A stretch of DNA of 64,000 nt from Blastococcus sp. TF02A-26 (GTDB lineage Bacteria > Actinomycetota > Actinomycetes > Mycobacteriales > Geodermatophilaceae). Under the pieces are notes generated by a model. That model did no database searches, was not told the origin of the DNA, and saw nothing but the letters and a program-made list of their open reading frames with translations. The position numbers and the translations under genes were made by a program. Positions 57,163 to 64,000 of this stretch are shown in pieces. Every line of letters begins with the position of its first letter. Position 1 is the first letter of the stretch. Where the stretch lies: the NCBI RefSeq assembly GCF_003319125.1, contig NZ_QOHG01000022.1:1-64000 (forward strand), read 5' to 3'.

Positions 57163-58842
57163 GTGTCTTCGAAGCGCCCGGCCGGACTGGCCGTCGTCGT
57201 CCTCGCCGTCGTCGCGTTCGTCGTCGGAGCCGTCTCACCGGCATCCGCCGCGACGTCGGCCGCCGACTCGTTCAGCCGCACCGTCTCGAACGGGCTCGGA
57301 ACGGCGGACGGCGGAGGAGCCTGGTCGCTCGTCGGCCCGTCCGGCCGCTTCTCCGTCGGCGGGGGGACCGCCCGGCTCTCGCTGTCCGCGGCGACCGAGC
57401 TCACCGCCACCCTCGCCACCACCACCATCCGCGACACGGACGTCGTCGCCACCGTCGGGATGACGGCGCTCGCCCGGAACGGCAGCGTCTACCAGGGCGT
57501 CCTCGCCCGCCGCACCGGGGCCACCGAGTACGCGGGCCGGGTCATCGTCTCCTCCACCGGCGCCGTCACGGTCAACCTCATGGCCGGCCAGACGAGCCTG
57601 CGGTCCGCGGTCGTCCCCGGCCTCACCGTCGCGGCGGGCACCGGCGTGCGGATCCGCCTGCAGGTCACCGGCGTGCACCCGACGACGGTCCGCGCGCGGG
57701 CCTGGCGGGTCGGTGCCGCCGAGCCCACCACCTGGCAGGTGTCCACCACGGACGGCACGGCGGCCCTGCAGACCGCCGGCGCCGTCGGCATCCGTGCCTA
57801 CCTGGGGTCGGGCACCACGAACGGGCCGATCGTCAGCACGGTCGACGACCTCGTCGCGAGGTCGCTCGCCCCGGTCAACGCGGCTCCGACCGCGAGCTTC
57901 ACCGCGACGCCGTCCGGGGCCACCGTCGCCTTCGACGCCACCGGGTCGAGGGACGCCGACGGCAGCATCGCCTCGTACGCCTGGACGTTCGGAGACGGCA
58001 CGAGCGGCACCGGCGCCCGCCCGGCCCACACCTACGCAGCGCCGGGCACGTACACGGTCGGCCTGACGGTGACGGACAACGCGGGGGCGACGGCGTCGAC
58101 GAGCAGGTCGGTGACCGTGACGCCGGCCGGCAACCGGGCACCAGTGCCGACGCTGCTCCAGGAGTCCAACGCCACGAGCGCGAGCTTCTGGGGTGACCGG
58201 TCGACCGACCCCGACGGGACGGTCGTCGCCCACCACTGGGCCTTCGGGGACGGGACGACCGGCACGGGGGCCGCGGTGACGCACACCTACGCGACGCCGG
58301 GCAGCTTCGACGTCACGCTCACGGTCACCGACGACAGGGGTGCGACCGCCGCCGTCACCCGCCGGATCTCGGTCTACGCGGCCGGGACGCGACCGACGCA
58401 GGCCCAGTGGCTGGCCGACCTGACGCCCGCCGTCGACGGGGGCATCGCCCACTTGGAGGCGAGCGCCTCGGTGCCCCGGCCGGCGATCGTGCTCGACATC
58501 GACAACACCTCGCTGCAGAGCTACTACGGCAACGCGGCCGCGGTCCCGGCGGTGCTCGAGTTCCAGCGGGCAGCGATCGCGCGGGGGTACACGATCCTCT
58601 TCGCCACCGGCCGCAGCGCCGACACCGGAGGCACCCTCTGGCAGCTGCAGCAGGCCGGCTACCGCGTGGACGCGCTGTGCTTCCGCGACCCCGCGGCCAC
58701 GTCGACGCAGGCGTCGAAGACCGCCTGCCGGGCAGCGTGGACGGCGCAGGGCTACACGATCGTCGCGAACCGCACGACCGACCTGCTCGGAGGCAACTCC
58801 GGACAGCAGTACCTGCTGCCGAACTACGGCTTCCTCGACTGA
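57163..58842 (+). CDS. Secreted PKD-repeat protein fused to a HAD acid-phosphatase domain
   Basis: The 559-residue exported protein begins with a signal peptide (AVVVLAVVAFVVGAVSPASAA). About 190 residues of concanavalin-like beta-sandwich follow (ADSFSRTVSNGLGTADGGGAW...). Two PKD domains come next, each with the WxFGDGT hallmark (YAWTFGDGTSGTG and HHWAFGDGTTGTG, with HTYA before strand G). The C-terminal 150 residues are a HAD phosphatase: IVLDIDNTSLQSYYG (DxDNT nucleophile), FATGRSAD (motif II) and TACRAAWTAQGYTIVANRTTDLLGG. The order suggests a polysaccharide-anchored phosphatase outside the cell. GTG at 57163 has AAGGAG. Confidence 0.88.
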   Translation: MSSKRPAGLAVVVLAVVAFVVGAVSPASAATSAADSFSRTVSNGLGTADGGGAWSLVGPSGRFSVGGGTARLSLSAATELTATLATTTIRDTDVVATVGMTALARNGSVYQGVLARRTGATEYAGRVIVSSTGAVTVNLMAGQTSLRSAVVPGLTVAAGTGVRIRLQVTGVHPTTVRARAWRVGAAEPTTWQVSTTDGTAALQTAGAVGIRAYLGSGTTNGPIVSTVDDLVARSLAPVNAAPTASFTATPSGATVAFDATGSRDADGSIASYAWTFGDGTSGTGARPAHTYAAPGTYTVGLTVTDNAGATASTSRSVTVTPAGNRAPVPTLLQESNATSASFWGDRSTDPDGTVVAHHWAFGDGTTGTGAAVTHTYATPGSFDVTLTVTDDRGATAAVTRRISVYAAGTRPTQAQWLADLTPAVDGGIAHLEASASVPRPAIVLDIDNTSLQSYYGNAAAVPAVLEFQRAAIARGYTILFATGRSADTGGTLWQLQQAGYRVDALCFRDPAATSTQASKTACRAAWTAQGYTIVANRTTDLLGGNSGQQYLLPNYGFLD

Positions 58843-59477
58843 GGCCGCACCGGATACCCGGCCGGGACGACCGGCTGCCGGAGGACGGTGCGCTGCTTCT
58901 CGGGGGCGACCCTGCGGAGGTCGCTCAGGTAGATCTCGTGGTGCTTGCCCGTCATCCGGAAGCCGTGGCCCGGGATGAACTCCTCGTGCAGGTGGGCGAG
59001 CACCTCCGCCTCGCTGTCGAAGGTGCCGACGTGCAGGGTCTGGACGCAGCGGCCCTCCGACAGCGTCTCCGTGCGGACGTCGTCCAGGCGGGCCGGCCGG
59101 CTCTTCGCGGCAACCCGCTCGATGGCCGTCGCGACGGCGTCCTCGCCGAGCCACTCGGGGACCATGAGCATCAGCGTCCAGTCCCAGCGCGACTTGTCGC
59201 GGGCCGCCGTGAAGGAGGCCATGTCCTCGGCCCACCACAGCCCCTCGAGGGGCGGGACGACGTAGTCGCGGCCGAGGTCGGTCCTGCTGGCGAACTTCAC
59301 CGCGTAGGCCACGGGGTAGAGGGCGGCGACCGCCTCGGCGAAGGCCGGTGACGTGTTCGGGTCGCCGTGCCCGTCGATCATCAGGTACCGGGTGTCGGGC
59401 ACGTCGAGGACGCGGATCTCGCCGCGCCGGGCCTGGTAGGCGTCGAGCGTTCGCTTGAGGTCGACCTTGTCCGCCAC
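58824..59477 (-). CDS. GyrI-like small-molecule-binding domain protein
   Basis: The 217-residue protein has the GyrI-like/SOUL effector-binding fold: LDVPDTRYLMIDGHGDPNTSPAFAEAVAALYPVAYAVKFASR at the start, and YVVPPLEGLWWAED. The C-terminal half contains LHVGTFDSEAEVLAHLHEEFIPGHGFRMTGKHHEIYLSDLRR, typical of this family. It may bind or hydrolyse a hydrophobic compound. The GTG at 59477 has GGAGG 6 nt upstream and is better than the ATG at 59507. It lies 34 bp below the module 2 sigma gene, probably in its operon. Its 3' end overlaps the PKD-HAD gene by 19 bp. Confidence 0.86.
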   Translation of the reverse strand: MADKVDLKRTLDAYQARRGEIRVLDVPDTRYLMIDGHGDPNTSPAFAEAVAALYPVAYAVKFASRTDLGRDYVVPPLEGLWWAEDMASFTAARDKSRWDWTLMLMVPEWLGEDAVATAIERVAAKSRPARLDDVRTETLSEGRCVQTLHVGTFDSEAEVLAHLHEEFIPGHGFRMTGKHHEIYLSDLRRVAPEKQRTVLRQPVVPAGYPVRPQSRKP

Positions 59478-59511
59478 GGCACCCTCCGAGGACGACGGGG
59501 CCGCCATCGTG

Positions 59512-60723
59512 TCAGCCGGTGGCGGTCCCGAGTCGGCGCAACCGGTCGCGCAGGTGGTGCTGCTCGGCGGCGTTGACCGTCGCGGCGATCGCCGCACGGT
59601 AGACCTCGGCGGCCTCAGCGCCCCGGCCGGACCGCTCGAGCAGGTGCGCGCGGACGGCGTCGGCACGGGGGAGGCGGGGGTGCCGGGCGACGAGGTCACC
59701 GAGTGCGGACAGTGCCGCCTCGGGACCGCGCAGCATCGCCTCGGCGACGATCCGGTTGAGCGTGACCGTCGGGTTCCCGGTGAGCCGCTCGAGCAGCGTG
59801 TAGAGCAGGTGGATCTCGGCCCAGTCGGTCGACTCCGTGTCCGCGGCGGCGGCGTGCAGACCGGCGATGCACGCCTGCAGCAGGTACGGCCCGGGGGAGG
59901 CGCCGGGCGTGACCACGTCGAGCAGCGCCAGGCCCTCGGTGACCAGTGCGCCGTCCCACCTCGACCGGTCCTGCTCGTCGAGCGGCACCAGCCGGCCGCC
60001 GGGACCCACGCGCGCCGGGTGGCGGGCCTCGGTCAGCAGCATGAGCGCGAGCAGCCCGGCGACCTCGGTGGAGCCGGGCACCGCCCGCCGGAGCAACCGG
60101 GCGAGGTGGATGGCCTCCGCGGCGAGGTCGGCGTCACGGGCCGGTGCACCGGTGGTCGTGTGGTGGGCCTCGGTGAACATGACGTAGAGGACGTCGAGCA
60201 CGGGGGCCAGCCGCGGGTCGCCGGTCTCGGGGCGCTGCAGGCGGCCTGCCTCGGCGAGCCGGCGCTTCGCGCGGGTGATCCGCTGGGCGATGGTCGCCTC
60301 GGGGACCTGGTAGGCGTTCGCGATCTGGGCCGTGCTGAGTCCGGCGACCGCCCGCAGGGTCAGCGCGACCTGCTGCGACCGCGGCAGGTCGGGGGAGCAG
60401 CAGAGCTGCAGCAGCAGGAGGGCGTCGTCGCTCTGCGTCGCCGCGCCGTCCACGGGTGCGGACAGCCGCGCCGTCCGCTCCTCCCGGTCGCGGCGGCGGG
60501 CGTCGCTGCGCACGAGGTCGACGTAGCGACGGCGCGCGGTGGCGACCAGCCAGGCCTGCGGGTCGGCCGGCGGATCGGTGGCCCACTGGCGGTGCGCGTC
60601 GAGGAGGGCCTCCTGGACGGCGTCCTCGCACAGGTCGAACTGGGCGCTGCCGTGGGTGCGGACGAGCCGGGCGAGGGTCTGCGGCGCCAGCTCCCGCCAC
60701 AGACCCTCGCCGACCGTCGTCAT
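59512..60723 (-). CDS. ECF42-type sigma factor with TPR-like C-terminal extension (module 2)
   Basis: At 403 residues it is of the same kind as the module 1 sigma. Region 2 (SAQFDLCEDAVQEALLDAHRQWATDPPADPQAWLVATARRRYVDLVRSDARRR) and region 4 (LRAVAGLSTAQIANAYQVPEATIAQRITRAKRRL) are followed by the long tail with VLYVMFTEAHH, VAGLLALMLLTEARHPAR, LLQACIAGLHAAAADTESTDW, LTGNPTVTLNRIVAEA and TPR-like helices. It overlaps its YciI partner by 4 bp. The two sigma proteins are clearly related but not recent duplicates. Confidence 0.95.
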   Translation of the reverse strand: MTTVGEGLWRELAPQTLARLVRTHGSAQFDLCEDAVQEALLDAHRQWATDPPADPQAWLVATARRRYVDLVRSDARRRDREERTARLSAPVDGAATQSDDALLLLQLCCSPDLPRSQQVALTLRAVAGLSTAQIANAYQVPEATIAQRITRAKRRLAEAGRLQRPETGDPRLAPVLDVLYVMFTEAHHTTTGAPARDADLAAEAIHLARLLRRAVPGSTEVAGLLALMLLTEARHPARVGPGGRLVPLDEQDRSRWDGALVTEGLALLDVVTPGASPGPYLLQACIAGLHAAAADTESTDWAEIHLLYTLLERLTGNPTVTLNRIVAEAMLRGPEAALSALGDLVARHPRLPRADAVRAHLLERSGRGAEAAEVYRAAIAATVNAAEQHHLRDRLRRLGTATG

Positions 60724-61085
60724 CCGTCGCCCAGGTCGGCGAAGACGACGGGACGGACCTCCAGGGCCAGGCCGGGGATCCTCGCGTCGGGGATCTGGAG
60801 CGCGAGCTCGACGGCGCGGGCCTCGTCCTCGACGTCGAGCAGGTAGAAGCCGCCCATGAACTCCTTGGACTCGACGAACGGGCCGTCGGTCACCTCCGGC
60901 CGGTCGCCGCCGCGGACGACCTTCGACCGGCTCGGGTCACCGAGCGCCTGGGTGGCGATGAACTCGCCGCTTCCCTTGGTCGCGGCCATGAAGGCCTGGT
61001 GCCCGTCGCCGATCATCTGCTGCTGCTCCGCGGTGAGCTGCTCCAGCACGGCCGGGTCGACCTGCATCAGGATCACGTACTTCAC
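60720..61085 (-). CDS. YciI/DGPF family protein of ECF42 module 2
   Basis: The 121-residue DGPF protein has KYVILMQVDPAVLEQLTAEQQQMIGDGHQAFMAATKGSGEFIATQALGDP at the start. The name-giving VTDGPFVESKEFMGGFYLLDVED motif follows. GTG at 61085 is preceded by GAGGAGGACGAC. Its candidate ECF42 promoter lies about 50 nt upstream. It is the first gene of YciI-sigma-GyrI. Confidence 0.93.
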   Translation of the reverse strand: MKYVILMQVDPAVLEQLTAEQQQMIGDGHQAFMAATKGSGEFIATQALGDPSRSKVVRGGDRPEVTDGPFVESKEFMGGFYLLDVEDEARAVELALQIPDARIPGLALEVRPVVFADLGDG

Positions 61086-61134
61086 GTCGTCCTCCTCGTC
61101 GGGTGGCCACCCGCCGTGGGTGGCGCGCTCCCTG

Positions 61135-61161
61135 GTCGTCACCGGGTCTGCGGATACGACA
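61135..61161 (-). promoter_or_regulatory. Candidate ECF42 sigma promoter of module 2
   Basis: On the minus strand, TGTCGT (61161-61156), a 17-nt spacer and CGAC (61138-61135) precede the YciI start by about 50 nt. The elements, spacing and distance to the start match the module 1 candidate (53625-53651), with one change at -35 (TGTCGT for TGTCGA). Confidence 0.55.
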
Positions 61162-61178
61162 GCGAGGAGAGGACTTTC

Positions 61179-61529
61179 TCAGCGGACGTGGACCGGCTGG
61201 ACGATGCCGGGCAGCTCCTCGCCGTCGGGCCCGTCGAGGCGCGGGTCGTCGATCGTGGACCCGCCCAGGAGCATGCCGACCAGCACCGCCGCGAGGACGA
61301 CGAGGGCGACCAGGACCCCGACGATCCACGGCCAGGTCGAGAAGCGGCGCTCGCGGCGGGGACGCGCGCTGACGGTGACCTTGACCGGTTCCGGCGTGCC
61401 GAACTCGATCGTGGGCTGGCGGATCGCCGGCGACGGGCGGGGCAGGTCCACCGTCGCGTGGTCGTCGGGGTGGTCGGGCCGCGGCGGCGGCCGATTCAGC
61501 CGGACGGTCGGGTCGGGCGGTGTGGACAT
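61179..61529 (-). CDS. Hypothetical single-helix membrane protein
   Basis: This 116-residue protein is not from a family I know. A proline-rich cytoplasmic N-terminus (TVRLNRPPPRPDHPDD...) and a basic patch (SARPRRERRF) come before one membrane helix (WIVGVLVALVVLAAVLVGMLLGG). A short outer tail with GEELPGIVQPVHVR ends it. The topology suggests a small anchor or regulatory peptide. ATG at 61529. It lies between the module 2 promoter and lysG, on the same strand as both. Confidence 0.72.
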   Translation of the reverse strand: MSTPPDPTVRLNRPPPRPDHPDDHATVDLPRPSPAIRQPTIEFGTPEPVKVTVSARPRRERRFSTWPWIVGVLVALVVLAAVLVGMLLGGSTIDDPRLDGPDGEELPGIVQPVHVR

Positions 61530-61559
61530 GCCTCCTCAGGTGCCCGCCCGACCGCGCCG

Positions 61560-62441
61560 TCACGCGCGATCCGGCTGCCGGAGCTCGCGAGCGGCCGCGG
61601 TGAGGACGGCGTCGCGGACACGGTCGAGCGTGGCCGAGCGCATCTTCCACTGCTGCCAGTGGAGGACGACGTCGACCGCGCCGGTCCGGTCCAGCTCGAC
61701 GAGGTCGCCGTCCCGGGCCTGGAGGTCGGGGACCATGCCCCAGCCCAGGCCGAGCGTGACCGCGGCGACGTAGTCCGCGGAGGCGGGCACGTAGTGCGCG
61801 GGCGGGGTCCCGGCCACCGCGCGCCGGCGGAGGTGGTCGTGCTGCAGGTCGTCCTTGCGGTCGAAGACGACGACCGGGGCGACGGCCAGCGCCTCGGGGG
61901 TCGGGCCGTCGGGGAACCAGCGGTCGGCGAAGGCCGGCGTGGCCATCGGGCGGTAGCGCATGGCGCCGAGCGGGGTGGAGGTGCAGCCGGGCAGCGGTGC
62001 GGCCTCGGCGGTGACCGCGGCCATGACGGTGCCCGCGCGGAGCAGGGCGCTGGTGTGCTCCTGGTCCTCGCGGTGCAGGTCGAACGCGACGTCGCCGGCG
62101 AGCGGGGCGAGTGCCGGCAGCACCCAGGTGGCCATGGAGTCGGCGTTGACGGCGATGGGGAGGGTGGGGACGTCGCCGTCGTCCGTGCCGCCGAGCTCGC
62201 GGGTGACGTCGGCGGCGAGCAGGTCGACCTGGCGGGCGAGGCGCAGCACCGCCTGGCCGGACTCGGTCACCCGCACCGGCTTGGAGCGCACGAGCAGGAC
62301 CCGGCCGGTGCTCACCTCCAGTGCGCGGAGCCGCTGGCTGATGGCCGACGGGGTGACGTGCAGCGCCCGGGCGGCCGCCTCGAGCGTCCCCTCGCGGACG
62401 GTGGCGTCGAGTGCCCGGAGCTGGCCGAGGTCGAGGTCCAT
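61560..62441 (-). CDS. lysG: LysR-type regulator of the LysG/ArgP family
   Basis: The 293-residue regulator activates the divergent exporter gene lysE in response to lysine or arginine. The DNA-binding part is DLGQLRALDATVREGTLEAAARALHVTPSAISQRLRALEVSTGRVLL. The effector domain includes ADSMATWVLPALAP, typical of LysG. The frame opens with TTG at 62450, but the ATG at 62441 gives the family N-terminus and lies 8 nt after a TAGCGT box. Confidence 0.94.
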   Translation of the reverse strand: MDLDLGQLRALDATVREGTLEAAARALHVTPSAISQRLRALEVSTGRVLLVRSKPVRVTESGQAVLRLARQVDLLAADVTRELGGTDDGDVPTLPIAVNADSMATWVLPALAPLAGDVAFDLHREDQEHTSALLRAGTVMAAVTAEAAPLPGCTSTPLGAMRYRPMATPAFADRWFPDGPTPEALAVAPVVVFDRKDDLQHDHLRRRAVAGTPPAHYVPASADYVAAVTLGLGWGMVPDLQARDGDLVELDRTGAVDVVLHWQQWKMRSATLDRVRDAVLTAAARELRQPDRA

Positions 62442-62512
62442 GGACAGCAACGCTAACGACGCGTCAGTTTCTTTAGCTGGACCGGTGTCTCGCGACTTCC
62501 TAGCGTCGATCC
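62442..62512. promoter_or_regulatory. lysG-lysE divergent promoter region
   Basis: The 71-bp gap contains a TAGCGT -10 box for each gene: 62455-62450 on the minus strand for lysG and 62501-62506 on the plus strand for lysE. The latter lies 6 nt before the lysE GTG. AT-rich CTAAC...TTTAG sequences at 62453-62475 between them are a plausible LysG binding site. Both messages look leaderless or nearly so. Confidence 0.6.
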
Positions 62513-63145
62513 GTGCTCACCTCCGCGGCGCTCGTGGCCGCCGTCTCCGGACTCGCCCTCGGCCTCGGGTTGATCGTCGCGATCGGCGCGCAGAACGCGT
62601 TCGTGCTGCGGCAGGGGCTGCGGCTGGAGCACGTGGCCGCGGTGGTGGCGGTGTGCGCGCTGTCGGACCTCGCGCTGATCTTCGCCGGCGTGCTGGGGGC
62701 GGGGGAGGTGCTGGAGCGGGTGACGTGGCTGGTACCGGTCGTGTGCTTCGCTGGAGCGGCGTTCCTGCTCGGGTACGGGGCGCTGGCGGCGCGGCGGGCA
62801 CTGCGACCCGGCGTGCTGCTGTCGGACGCGGCCGGCGTGGGGGCGGGGCTCGCGGTCACGGTGGGCACGTGCCTGGCGCTGACCTGGCTGAACCCGCACG
62901 TGTACCTGGACACCGTCGTGCTGCTCGGGTCGACCGCCTCGACCTACGGGGACGAGCGGTGGGCGTTCGCGGTCGGTGCGGGGATCGGCAGCATCGTGTG
63001 GTTCACCGGTCTCGGCTTCGGCGCGCGGCTGCTGCGGCCGGTGTTCGCCCGGCCCACGGCGTGGCGGGTGCTGGACGCCGTCATCGCGCTGGTGATGACG
63101 CTGCTGGCGGTGTCGCTGGTCGTCCGCGGCATCGCCGAGCTTTGA
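62513..63145 (+). CDS. lysE: LysE-type lysine/arginine exporter
   Basis: The 210-residue exporter has six hydrophobic helices. It begins GLALGLGLIVAIGAQNAFVLRQGL, with the GAQN motif of LysE, and has LTWLNPHVYLDTVVLLGS in the middle helix, also diagnostic. It removes excess basic amino acids from the cell. Divergence from lysG is the classical arrangement. GTG at 62513 is directly at the predicted transcript start. Confidence 0.95.
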   Translation: MLTSAALVAAVSGLALGLGLIVAIGAQNAFVLRQGLRLEHVAAVVAVCALSDLALIFAGVLGAGEVLERVTWLVPVVCFAGAAFLLGYGALAARRALRPGVLLSDAAGVGAGLAVTVGTCLALTWLNPHVYLDTVVLLGSTASTYGDERWAFAVGAGIGSIVWFTGLGFGARLLRPVFARPTAWRVLDAVIALVMTLLAVSLVVRGIAEL

Positions 63146-63166
63146 GTCTGCCAAGCCCGCGAAGCT

Positions 63167-63676
63167 TCAGTCGTCGATCAGACCGGCAAACAAGTCCTCG
63201 ACGTCAAGTTCCTTCGCCAGAGCTGCAGCCAGCGCCCTCTTGTTGTTAGTCAGCCCGTCGTGCGGGCAAAGGGTGTCGTCGCCGTTCTTGTCGACCCACG
63301 GCTCCTTGGGCCCTTTGCCCAGCTTCGCGTTCTCGGCCGAGCGATAGGCATACCGTCGAACCTCTCTGCTGGCACGCCGCACGTCTTCGCGCTCGGTTGC
63401 AAGTGCTAGAGCCAACTGCGTCAGTCCGCGCTGCTCGTGCAGCTCGGCCAGCTTCCCGCGGATGCTGTCGTCATCCGGCGCTCGCAAGAGTGCCCACGCG
63501 TAGTGCTCGGTCGCGGTGATGACCGATAGAAAGGCAACCGCGGCGGCCTTCACGCGGTCCGCGTGTGCGTTGCGACGTTGCTCCTTCTCGGCGGCGCGAG
63601 CTTGCCACCGTGTGAGCAGTCCACCGAGTCCGACGCCGACGAGCCCTCCGATGAGACCGATCCAGGCGTCGCCCAC
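63167..63676 (-). CDS. Hypothetical membrane-anchored protein, lower-GC gene
   Basis: The 169-residue protein has one N-terminal membrane helix (GDAWIGLIGGLVGVGLGGLL), then a long helical cytoplasmic part (TRWQARAAEKEQRRNAHADRVKAAAVAFLSVITATEHYAWALL..., ATEREDVRRASREVRRYAYR). I do not recognise the family; similar short-helix plus coil proteins occur on mobile elements. Codons are clearly less GC-rich than in flanking genes, suggesting transfer. GTG at 63676 was chosen because the helix begins right after it; the frame stays open to 63787. The stretch 63677-63832 shows nothing else. Confidence 0.6.
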   Translation of the reverse strand: MGDAWIGLIGGLVGVGLGGLLTRWQARAAEKEQRRNAHADRVKAAAVAFLSVITATEHYAWALLRAPDDDSIRGKLAELHEQRGLTQLALALATEREDVRRASREVRRYAYRSAENAKLGKGPKEPWVDKNGDDTLCPHDGLTNNKRALAAALAKELDVEDLFAGLIDD

Positions 63677-63832
63677 CCACCATGAATACCGGCGTTGTCG
63701 GCCGCTTCTGTGCAGACACGCGGGTCCTGTGGGAAAGCGGCGCTTGCAGCAGTGACGCCACGAAGCGGAGTCGTCCGAAATGTTCACCCGGGGGCTGTCC
63801 CGCGGCCGTCCTCCGCCGTCATGATGCGCGGC

Positions 63833-64000
63833 ATGTCGACCCCTGGGCCCGCCGCCCTCGCTCTCTCGCGCCGCACCGTCCTGAAGGGTGGCCTGGCCGC
63901 CGCGGCCTTCACCTTCCTGGGCGGCTGCACGTCCGACGAGGCCCGCGAGCAGGTGGACCAGACGGCCCGCTCGGGTGTCTTCGCGTTCGGGGTGGCCAGC
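63833..64000 (+). CDS. Start of a Tat-exported PhoD-like phosphatase (partial)
   Basis: From ATG 63833 (or 63821) the frame runs off the right edge. It has a twin-arginine signal (SRRTVLKGG), a hydrophobic stretch and a lipobox-like LGGC. At the edge it reads VFAFGVAS, the conserved opening of PhoD-type alkaline phosphatases (xFxxGVASGDP). The Tat signal and lipobox fit an envelope-anchored phosphodiesterase for phosphate supply. The catalytic part is outside the window, so the family call is probable, not certain. Confidence 0.7.
   Translation, partial: MSTPGPAALALSRRTVLKGGLAAAAFTFLGGCTSDEAREQVDQTARSGVFAFGVAS

Overview
The window is about 74% GC with strong GC bias at third codon positions, many GTG starts, overlapping GTGA/ATGA gene joins and mycothiol-linked enzymes (an Rv2466c-type reductase, maleylpyruvate-isomerase-fold proteins, an Eis-like acetyltransferase). 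This points to a chromosome of a high-GC actinobacterium. Geodermatophilaceae (Blastococcus/Geodermatophilus/Modestobacter) is my best guess from gene content, but it is not proven.

Layout. Positions 1-4200 are the end of a lower-GC integrated element: two hypothetical genes, a zinc-cluster HNH protein, a large protein with an RNxxxH (HEPN-type) motif, and a tyrosine recombinase whose gene stops 68 bp from the 3' end of tRNA-Arg(UCU) at 4201-4273. From 4.3 kb the core-like chromosome begins: DUF6221, an SSB-like protein, EttA, a thioesterase, YccF and an MBL-fold hydrolase; then an acyl-CoA ligase, thiolase and rifampin ADP-ribosyltransferase run; then a biotin ECF transporter (bioY-bioM-bioN) coupled to a MOSC protein. 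At 14-31 kb come a roadblock protein, an orphan sugar-type ABC ATPase, a GH13 glucosidase, truncated hemoglobin, MFS, MscS, prolyl oligopeptidase, HNH, kynureninase, CtaJ-like, DUF5130, DUF4349 and aminopeptidase N.

31-50 kb holds a reductase, an SDR, an RpiB, an Eis-like acetyltransferase, a frameshifted MmcQ gene, two NarL-type two-component systems (the second beside an MMPL exporter, with matching palindromes upstream of both transcription units), a cell-wall-type lipoprotein, an ECF sigma with a SnoaL domain, and a cluster of small NTF2 and mycothiol-type proteins.

50-64 kb is the most regulatory part: a decayed CPBP protease gene; helR (RNA polymerase recycling ATPase) behind a rifamycin-associated-element-like palindrome; a MarR repressor with twin operators divergent from a VOC gene; two ECF42-type sigma/DGPF (YciI) modules with matching candidate promoters; a hemerythrin; a TOPRIM/NRDE pair; a secreted PKD-HAD phosphatase; lysG/lysE; a low-GC membrane protein; and the start of a PhoD-like phosphatase at the right edge.

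Two themes stand out. First, arr (inactivates rifampin) and helR (protects its target) give two separate layers of rifamycin tolerance. Second, many genes have a TANNNT-like -10 box 6-8 nt before the start codon, which suggests leaderless transcripts, and many gene ends share long perfect hairpins, two of which are copies of the same repeat.
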